Origin: Amoebophrya sp. A120
Taxonomy: Eukaryota > Sar > Dinophyceae > Syndiniales > Amoebophryaceae
DNA: 64,000 nucleotides
Assembly: GCA_905178155.1 (NCBI GenBank)
Contig: CAJINV010000022.1
Location: 565,799 to 629,798 of the forward strand
Reading direction: 5' to 3'
Shown here: positions 42,906-51,172 of the stretch, piece by piece
Numbering within the stretch: the first letter of the stretch is position 1
How the letters are laid out: each line of letters begins with the position of its first letter
Notes under the pieces: generated by a model
Seen by the model: only the letters and a program-made list of their open reading frames with translations
Told to the model about the DNA's origin: nothing
Databases searched by the model: none
Translations under genes and position numbers: made by a program

Positions 42906-44849
42906 ATGGTGGCTCTTTTGAAGAAGAGAATGCCCGGGTGGAAGATGATTGGACCATGCATCTGCTTACTCTGCGCAGGAGCGGCCCATCGATTCGCGCT
43001 GGCTTCCGTTGCTGGTACTCCATGTTCGCAAGGTGTTGAAGCCGCGAGCAGTTCAGCATCTGATGGGGACAACAGCAGTACCCTGCAAAGAACACCGCCC
43101 CACGTGGAAGATACCGACGCGCGCGATGTTGATGTTGCTATTAGCGGCAAACGCACAAGGCATGGGCAGACAGGTGGCGAAGATGGCGGTGAGCCTGCTC
43201 GTCCGGATAAATTTCTCAGAACTGTCGCTGAGCAAGCGCAGCATCTCACCCAGACTTCATTTGTCGATCAGCTTAGTAGCGACGGGTCATCTTCGTCGGG
43301 GACCACAACATCCGCAGCAGGCCCGACTCTGCAAATCCTGCGTCTCAGTGGGGGCGTCAAGACGGAAATCGGTTACGAAAAATGGAAAGACTGGAAGGTC
43401 TGGCAGCTTCTCAGCGAGGTCGAAGTAAACTACCGCCCCTCACCGTTCGAAATCTTTACCAGTCCGCCGCAGCTTGTCCTCACGGCTGGCGCATCGCCAC
43501 TCGCGCTGAGCGATCGCGATGGAGGGGAAAAACTGGTGTCGACAGTGCTGCACGACTGGTCCTTATCCAAGAAAAATACGTTGTTAGTGTAAATTTGTAA
43601 TGCGCAGCATGCAAATTGATTGCGCCTGTCATGCTGGCCCTGCATAGTAGGGTCCATTCAAGGGCGTTTCACGTACTATCTGCGCATGACAGGTTTTTGC
43701 TGTCATGCGAGACATATTTGTCATGCTAGTCCTCCAAGAAAGTTACACGTACAATCTTTTTTTCTTGGATAGTCCTCCGTGAAGGGGCGTGAGGATTTAA
43801 GTGGAACTTCCTCTGCTACTCCTTTCCATGATTCTGTCGTGCCGCTGACCTACGTGGCGAGAGGGCAAAAACTACACTTCGCCACGTTTCTGAACATGTG
43901 CTATGTGGGCGCAAAGGGGCCGGACAAGCCGGTCAAGATAGCTGAGTGGGAGGCTTTTTTGCAACAGGCGCGGGCGGGGAAATTGGCCGACAAGACGGTG
44001 CCGGGTGTAGAACAACAGCTATTGGCGTTTATCCGTGCGGCTTTTCTGCCGATGACCTCGGTGGACTTGTTACCAACGCTAGACGACTTGATCGCAAGTG
44101 AGAGTGAGTGTCAGAAAACTTGCTTGCAGTGGCTAATCGCAGGAATGGAGAAAGCTATGGCGGCGAGTAACCCTGGGAGCGTTTCACCGCCCTGGACTTT
44201 CTTCACTGCAGCCCATCACTACGACTACGAAAGCCGAACCAGGGTGGTTCCGTTTGTATGGCGTTCTCAACAAACGTTACACTCTCAACTGTTAAATGAA
44301 TTTGCAACGCATCAAGACCGCATCACAATTTTGGCATAGATTTAGATGCTGCTTAGCCCTTCGTCTTCGAGAATTTGTCAAGCGAAGCAGCTTGATCGTC
44401 TGGTGGCTAATGGTCATTTTGCATGACAAGTCATGTAGCTGTTGAAAGCGTAACGCCTGAGAGCCCCATAATTTGACGCAACTCTTAAGTCTGCGCGACT
44501 TCGTTTGCAGCTCGTGCGTATCAAATGCAAAAATGTCTGGGTCTGGAAACTTGTGATGCTGGTTGGCGTATCGTGAGGAGGCCACAAGTGCTGGCTCAGC
44601 ATGACAAGTGTGTGAGCTTCTAGGTGTTGCCTACTCTGCATGACAAACTGCGTTTCTGCATGACAGAAAAATGGCGCTCTTGGGTAACTAACGTGCATGA
44701 CAAATTTGAGAGTCATGCCAGACAAGCATGACAAACATGCACTCTTCCAGACCCAGACATTTTTACATTTGATAGTGCGAGACCTGGGTCAGATGACGAT
44801 CCTATCGACTGCGAATATAGTGTCTGGGTCGGGGTGGATGTCGATCTAG
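42906..44849 (+). CDS. P2: paralogue of P1, probably decaying
   Basis: Close paralogue of P1 (MVALLKKRMPGWKMIGP, same signal-peptide-like start, HVEDTDARDVDV, LQILRLSGGVKTEIGYEKW, LTYVARGQKLHFATFLN, LIASESECQKTCLQW). Exons are about 42906-43563, 43777-44256, 44476-44518 and 44780-44849. None of its introner positions is shared with P1. In this reading it ends at TAG 44847-44849. Relative to P1 there is a 1-nt deletion near 44816 (TATAGTGTCTGG against TATACGTGTCTGG), which causes this stop, so P2 may be a pseudogene or use different splicing. Coding-like homology to the P1 downstream segment continues to about 46145, and a shared 3' tail resumes at 48250. Confidence 0.6.
43564..43771. mobile_element. 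Introner, family D, in P2
   Basis: Direct repeat GTCCT (43559-43563, 43772-43776). Left TATCCAAGAAAAATACGTTG, right CAATCTTTTTTTCTTGGATA. Absent from P1 at the aligned position. Confidence 0.92.
44257..44471. mobile_element. Introner, family K, in P2
   Basis: Direct repeat TTTG (44253-44256, 44472-44475). Left TATGGCGTTCTCAACAAACG, right CGTAACGCCTGAGAGCCCCATA. Its right half closely matches 61592-61695. Confidence 0.88.
44519..44774. mobile_element. Introner, family A, in P2
   Basis: Direct repeat GTGCG (44514-44518, 44775-44779). Left TATCAAATGCAAAAATGTCT, right AGACATTTTTACATTTGATA. Confidence 0.93.
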
Positions 44850-45075
44850 TTGTATTGTTTTTTGTATATAGGGTTTCTTCATGGACTACTGTGTGCAACG
44901 CGATGGAAGGTTTACGTAGCTAAAATTATGTCCAAATTGCTGTAAGCATCAACGAACGTTTTTTTCCGCTGCAAGATGAGAGCGTGGGTTCTTACGGGTT
45001 CATCGACGCCCGTTTGGTATTCAGCTTTGAACCCTTACCGCGCACCAGACACTTATAGCACCGCATAGACCTTCG

Positions 45076-45340
45076 TATCAACTGTAAAAATGTCTGGGTC
45101 TGGAAGATTTCCAGGTTTGTCATGCATATTTCGCATGGGCTATGATGCCTGTAATGCACTACCTAGCATGACAGATTTTTTGCGGGTATCTTGATGCCGA
45201 TCCCGCATGACAAATGCCCTCTCCGCGGAGCAAAAACTGGACGCCTCTACTTGCTGTTCATGCAATACAGATTTTTTTAGATTCCAAAAATAGCATCACA
45301 AGTTGCATTCCTCCAGACCCACACACTTTTGCAATCTATA
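45076..45340. mobile_element. Introner, family A, in P2 3' region
   Basis: Left TATCAACTGTAAAAATGTCT, right CACACACTTTTGCAATCTATA. Flanks CTTCG and CGTCG. The interior resembles the 29770 and 62492 copies. Confidence 0.85.
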
Positions 45341-45643
45341 CGTCGTGCAAAGCTACGAAACCAATCTTGAGAACGATGGGCTGGTCCTTATCACGTTTCG
45401 ACGCAAACACCTGCCCCACGGTCATTTGTCCCAGCAAATGAACGTAAATCGCCCGCCGCGCTTACCATCGCCATCGGTTGCATTTGATGTCTCTGCATTG
45501 TACGCAAATCACACAACACATCACGCCCCGTCGACATCGAGGGCATACAGTTGCCATACTATCGAGGGCGGGTGTTTGGGGTTTTCAACGTGATATAGCC
45601 ACGACTGGGCGATGACGATCGTGCGCTACTCATGGCGGAGCCA

Positions 45644-45957
45644 TATCCATTGCAAATGTTTTCTCATGATCTGGAAGGATAGATTCTTCCTCGCGATACT
45701 CTTCTTACAACAAGCAAAACCTGCTCTGCCTCCATTGAGGAGCAAAATAAGCGAGTCTGTATTTGCGTATACAAAGAGCGCACTTGTTACCATGCGGGAT
45801 AGACAACATCAAGAGGCCGTCGCAAAAACTTCTGATGCTGGGGCAGGCGATCTCTCAGAAAAAGAAATAGTGTGCACCTATGCAGCAAAGTCGGCATGAC
45901 CCCAAAGATATCTGCGTCGTAGTTTCAAAGTCCAACCGATGCTATTTGCAGTGGATA
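45644..45957. mobile_element. Diverged introner, family A-like, in P2 3' region
   Basis: Left TATCCATTGCAAATGTTTTC, right GATGCTATTTGCAGTGGATA. P1 has the uninterrupted site (LKNDRTARTGW). No exact direct repeat. Confidence 0.65.
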
Positions 45958-46145
45958 GGGTAACGGCTTACAGGCCAGCGAACGTTCGGAGAGGTTGGCT
46001 TAGATTCCGCGACGCAAGTGGACGGCAGCTCCAGTTCTGGTATGGCGTGCAAGGAGGGACACGCGGATGGGGCACCGAGGATCCCGCCTGGAGGCATGCC
46101 ATCCACTTCGGGCTTCGTGGGCCAGGACCCTTTGTGCCGCAATTG

Positions 46146-46245
46146 CATCGCAAATATTGGCAAGAAGATGAAGTGTGGAATTTGTGAGGCTGTTTTACCT
46201 TAGGAAGGAGATTTGTCATGCATATTTGCAATTAGTACGACTCCC
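46146..46245. mobile_element. Truncated introner, family B, at end of P2
   Basis: GCATCGCAAATATTGGCAAG then GATTTGTCATGCATATTTGC and AATTAGTACGAC match a family B body (compare 30187-30260), but the right terminus is missing. Satellite sequence follows directly. Confidence 0.6.
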
Positions 46246-48200
46246 CAAGAGATTTGAGTCGAGCACCGCCCGAGATTTTAGGTGATGAATATTTGAAAAA
46301 ATGAAAAGAGAAACTCTTTTAATTTTTGCAGCGCGCGCAAGCTTGCGCTGCCGGGGGGCTTCGCCCTCCCCATGTTCGCGAAAGGCTTGACTTTGCCCTG
46401 CCCCTTCGGCGTTTTCTTTCTTTGCGTGTAGTGTAGCCTCGGCAGGCGATTCGTTTTCCCCGCCACCGGCTCGCGTGCTGACGTGGGCGCCTTTGGGGTG
46501 TTGTGCGTTTTTTATGTTGCCCGCGCGGCGCGGGTCTCCATGTCGGAGCTAAGGCGCGCGGCTCCGTGGCGCTTTGTGCTTTATTTTGCCGGGGCTTTTT
46601 TTGCATTTTTGCTATTTTATGGCAGTAGGAACATGAAGAGCAGCCCGCCTCTGCAGTTGGCGCCCCGTTCCTCTTTTTCGTGTCGAAATTTTCGCGGGGC
46701 AAACCACGCGGCGCCGGCTGTGTCTTTCGCACTTTGCTTCCAGAGCTAGTGGCGCGACTGCTTCGCGTAAGCGCCCTGAATTAGCACCAAGCGAGGCTCT
46801 TCGTTGGTTTTCCATGTAATGCAACCCCGGAGGCCGGTTCGGCGTGTCAGCCAGCGGCCTGCTTCTTGTTGCGGGCATTTTATTTTCTGGCGTTTTTCGT
46901 TTCGCGCGTTGGTCGTGTGGCGTTTATCTTCACTTCAGGGCGCAGAACAGTGACGCGGCGGCGTTTTTCGCTCCTTGTCTGCATTTGTGGACTTACTATC
47001 CTTGCTGCGCTGCAGTGCCAGCGCCGACTTACCAAGCATCCATGAGAGGCGCCGCGGTTGCTAAGGTTTTACGCTAAAAGTGGCAACGCTGTCCATGTTT
47101 TGCCTTCGTCTTCCTTTTTGGGTGTCTTTCCGCTGCTTTTTTGCCGTACTTCGTTCATTTTGTTGCGTTTTTGCGCCTTTTCGAGCTATGCGGAGCTTTT
47201 CCGGCGCATTTTGGGCCTAAAAACGAACAAACTGCCTGGGGCTGGTTATTTTCGCCGCCTGCTTGCCGTATTTTGTTCACTTCGTCGCGTTTTTGTGCCT
47301 TTTTAAGCTGGAGGAATTTTTTTGGCGCATTTTGGTCCTCAGAACGGCCAAACTATCTGGAATCGACCTGGCGGATGCGATAGCGCCACCGCTCTGCGGA
47401 CTTGCTCCTGCAAAATCATCGGCGCGCGCCTTGTCGCGCTTCTGCGCCTTTTTGGAGAATTTGCAAAGCGTTGCACTTTTGCGCCTATTTCGATGGCTTT
47501 GCGACCGTTTTTGCTTTAGTTTGCGTCTGTTGGTGCATTTGCGCACCTTTTTGAGCTGATGGGAGCTCTTTTGGCGCATTGTGGTCCTAAGTACGACCAA
47601 ACTGTCGGGAGTTAGCTCTACGGGTGCGACAGCGCCAACGCGCTGCGAACCGCTGCAAAATCATAGGCGCGCGCCTTGTTGCGATTTTGCGCATTTTTGG
47701 AGAATGCGCAAAGTGGCGCACTTTTGTGCTTATTTTGAGAAATTTGCGCCCTTTCCGCCTTAGTTTTTGCATTTTGGCGCATTTGCGCAATTTTTAGGCT
47801 TAACTAGGTGGCCCCGCCGTGCGCTTTTCCGTCCATTTCGTTCTTTTTGACTTAACAAGGCCTGTTCTGCAGTGAAATGAGTCGAATTAGCACCAAAAAG
47901 GTGCGCTTGTACCTTAAGAAAATTGGCATTTTTTTTCGAATTTCGCAGCTCTTTGCGAATGTGCCCTTATGCGCACTTACGTCGTTACTTTCATCAGTTC
48001 CCGACTTTTTTCGTTTTTTTGTCGCATTTTCGCACATGGGGGCAATTTTAGCGCTTAACTAAGTGGCCCCGCCGTGCGCTTTTCCGTCGTTTTTGTTGTT
48101 TTTGACTTAACAAGACCAGTTTTGCACTAAAATGACTCGAATTAGCACGAACGACGTGCGTTTTTACCTTAACAAAATTGGAATTTTTTTTTCTGATGTG
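46246..48200. repeat. Degenerate satellite block
   Basis: Non-coding. Units of about 245-250 bp recur: CTGCAAAATCAT then GGCGCGCGCCTTGT at 47408 and 47653, and GGCGCAT with GGTCCT at 47324 and 47573 (half-unit copy at 47203). A second unit with GTGGCCCCGCCGTGCGCTTT occurs at about 47809 and 48061. GAATTAGCAC occurs near 46780, 47885 and 48134. The ORFs here are fortuitous. Confidence 0.7.
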
Positions 48201-48249
48201 ATGCATGTTTGCAATACAAGTTAAAGACTACGATGCTTTTGCACAGCAT
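48201..48249. mobile_element. Right end of a family B introner
   Basis: GACTACGATGCTTTTGCACA then GCATA is a family B right terminus without a left partner nearby. The next bases (CGATGAATGTCGCTGCAATT) match the P1 and U2 stop-codon region. Confidence 0.65.
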
Positions 48250-48319
48250 ACGATGAATGTCGCTGCAATTACGCCACAGAAACGGCTGGAGCACGTCGGC
48301 CGTCGTGTGTTTTTACAAC

Positions 48320-49159
48320 TGCGCTGGACCAGCAGTGTTTTTCTTTTTACAACTTGAAACCAGAGAGGACAATAAAAATGTGCAACCTCTCATAGCGCTT
48401 GTTAAGCTCTTATACGAAGAAGTGACGTTGCAAATAACTTATTCGCTAACTGTGGAAGATTGTGGACGCTAATTATAAATGTGGAAGATTGATGTGGACG
48501 CTAATAAATTGGAAGACTGTGGAAGATTGTGGACGCTACTGTGAAAATAACTTATTCGCTACCTTATTCGCTAACTGTGACGTTGCGAATAACTTGTTGT
48601 AGATTGTGGAAGATCGCGAGCAAGCGTCGTACTTATAGCGGGGAGGTTCTTTCCCCCACCACTGTCATTCCGACAGGAAGTGGTTGTCGGAGGAGAAAGC
48701 AAAGCGGAACGAAGGCTCGATGAGATCATTTCTTCGATTGATACCGCCATCACCAAACTGTAGGACAAATACGCAGATCTGTCATTGTCGTTTTGCGATA
48801 AGTTTTCGCGAGATGTCAGTCAAGGGTGGACCTGCAGTGAAGATCACTGATTCAACGAATTGCTTTTGTGTGATGAGACATTTCTTTTGCAAATATAGAA
48901 TTTAACACCCCAGAAATGCCAGCCTTTTAGTTTTATGCACCTTTTTGAGGCAAAAATCGCGGTCGTCTACTACTTAGTTCATTTCTTTCTCACCTCACAT
49001 AGGTGCCAGCACCAGCTTCTTTCCTTAAATATTTTGTCCTTATTTTTCTCGTGCGATTTCACCAAGCGCAGAACAAGGTTTGTTCTGTCATCAGTACGCG
49101 CCGCGCAGCTCTACTTGCCGCAACTTCAACATCTCTAGCTGTAATATACGGATAGAATT
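48320..49159. repeat. Partial 5' flank of P3 (copy 3 of 3)
   Basis: 48320-48480 matches the P1 and P2 5' flanks (CTTGAAACCAGAGAGGACAA). 48716-48875 matches 40938-41105. Short GGAAGATTGTGGACGCTA repeats lie at 48460-48540. No gene. Confidence 0.7.
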
Positions 49160-49504
49160 ATGGTCGCCTTTTTGAAGAAAAAGATGCTCGGCTCAATGTT
49201 GGGCCCATGCATGATCTTATTCAGCGCAGGAGCCTCTCGCTTCGCGCTGGCTGCCGCGCCAGGAGCAGCACCTTCTGGAGGAGGTCATGATATTTTTGCA
49301 GTAACCGGCATCGAAGATAGAGGCGCGCTTGAGGTTGTTGGGCGCAGGAGGCCGGCGCCGGCCGCTGGCGAAGATGGTGGTCGCCCAACGAGATTTCTGC
49401 GCCGGACTGTTCCTGATCAGCATGCTAGTAGCGGGTCCAGCTTTTTATGCGACAGAAAAGTACGGACTTATGTTTACCTCTTCAACACGACTGTGTGTAT
49501 ATGA
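49160..49504 (+). pseudogene. P3: third P paralogue, interrupted by the gypsy element
   Basis: ATG 49160 gives MVAFLKKKMLGSMLGPCMIL and FSAGASRFALAAAP, the same signal-peptide-like start as P1 and P2, then a shortened linker and RPTRFLRRTVPDQHASSGSS. Similarity to P1 stops near 49440. At 49494 the gypsy LTR begins, and the frame ends at a TGA inside the LTR. No 3' part was found beyond the element. Confidence 0.75.
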
Positions 49505-51172
49505 TTCTTAATGGTTAAGCACGAACTGCCTCTCCACGCAATACAAATCCACTGGTTCAGAATTTTACCGATCTATTTTTCCGATCCTGTTTTACAAATG
49601 TATGATGTTCTTTCTTGGGGAAGTAGGGATCTCATTTTTATCGTATTATCAAATCTGTAATGCAAGTGGCTTTTCTGCTCGCAAATGCCCGATCAAGATG
49701 CTCTTCCGTCGGTGGTAAATCCTGTATGATTTCTAAATGGTTTTTTTTGGATCTTCGTGTATGATTCTCATGGTGTTCAGCCGGTCGCAAGCACTATGGC
49801 ATTTACCAATCGCTTTTCGTGGTCGCGCATTACAAATTCGCACTGTATAATTGTCGCTCTTTCTTTAACTCAATCGTCAAGGCGTCGGAGGGTAAAAATA
49901 GCATTACAAATCGTATTTCGTACTAAATTATAGGAGTAGAATCCGCATTACATCGTGGGGAAACATCGTTTTGGTGCATTACAAATTGGTAGGACATAAA
50001 GACCGATAGGAAACACGGAAACTAACGCACGAACATCGGGGAAAGAAATAAACTGTCGCGAAACCGCACCTGATTGCGGTCTATTTGGATTATTTGGGAT
50101 AATATTTGTGTTCTAACCTCTCCATTTTGAAACTAGATCCTTCAATTGGTGGAGAACCTGGGCAATAATTCGACTAGCTGCTTACGATTTACGGCGTAAA
50201 ATTTGCTATACATTATTTACGGTTTGGGGATTATCGATTATCTATTTTACGAGTTTGCAATGCACTATTTACGGTTCTTGGGGTTCTATCACTACTAATT
50301 TTTATCGGGGAAGTAACTTACTGCAAGATATTTTTACTGGTTTCGCTCGGGTTACAGCTTTCTTTGCGTAAATTTAGTCGCGCTGCAATCAGATTGACAA
50401 AAATATTATGTTCTTCGGCCGAACACGAAACTACGAACAACAACGACAAGAAGACACCGACTGGGATTCGCCGGCATCCTTGCCATTAATTTCGGGCTTC
50501 CGCTCTTGCAATCGCGCGGTGCAGCAGCAACCACAAGGGGACCGAACACAGCAACTACAGGAATTTTGGGAACGGGTTAAAACCATTCGCACTAAGCGCC
50601 GGGGGAAAATGGACGACGATATTCCGCATCGGGGTGCACCAACCCCGATGTCACCACTGAGCGCAGTCTCGCTAACGGAGCAAATTATGGCGGAAGTCAG
50701 TACGGCGACGGCTACGCAGCCCAGCGGAGGAAGCACAAACGCCGACCCACCGGCCGCGGCAACTATCACTACTACTCCTACTGCTACCACCAGCGGAGCA
50801 ACGGAAACGGGTGGAACAACCACTACTACTACTGGCATAGCAACTACTACCACGACTACTGGAACAACAACTACCACTACGGGAACAGCTGAGGGAGCGC
50901 GCGACGGAGGAACAACTTCAGGGGAACAGGCGAAAAGCTTCGCGACCCAGGTCATTCGGGGCCTAGTAGTAATGGTAGTCCAGCTGCTATTTTGGGTCAT
51001 TGAACTGGTGGTGACGGTCATCTTCGCCTGCGGGAAAGAAATCTGCGTTCGCACAGCAGGCCTGGCATTCAGCGGAGGAAAATGCGTGATCAACTGGGGA
51101 AAAGAAATTCGGATTAGCGCGGCGGGAATGAAAGCCGATGTTGGCCACACGAGCACAACGCCGGCCCCTGCC
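49494..51172 (+). repeat. Gypsy LTR plus gag start, copy 1
   Basis: Starts TGTGTATATGATTC, includes noncoding LTR/leader to 50407 and the first 255 codons of gag. Appears identical to 59912-61590. Confidence 0.92.

Larger units (their letters stand above)
44850..46145 (+). other. Conserved coding-like segments downstream of P2
   Basis: Holds P2 counterparts of the P1 3' exons: VGSYGFIDARLVFSF (about 44985), SYETNLENDGLVLITF (about 45350) and GWLRFRDASGRQLQFWY (about 45990), separated by introners at 45076 and 45644. Stops between the pieces prevent a confident gene model. Confidence 0.45.

Noticed and set aside
42641-43249. Minus-strand ORF of 202 aa opposite P2
   Set aside because: Antisense to the start of P2, whose plus-strand frame is conserved in P1 and P3.
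46246-48200. Short ORFs and possible RNA gene in the satellite block
   Set aside because: Reading frames are not kept between repeat units, and no tRNA or rRNA motif was recognised by eye.
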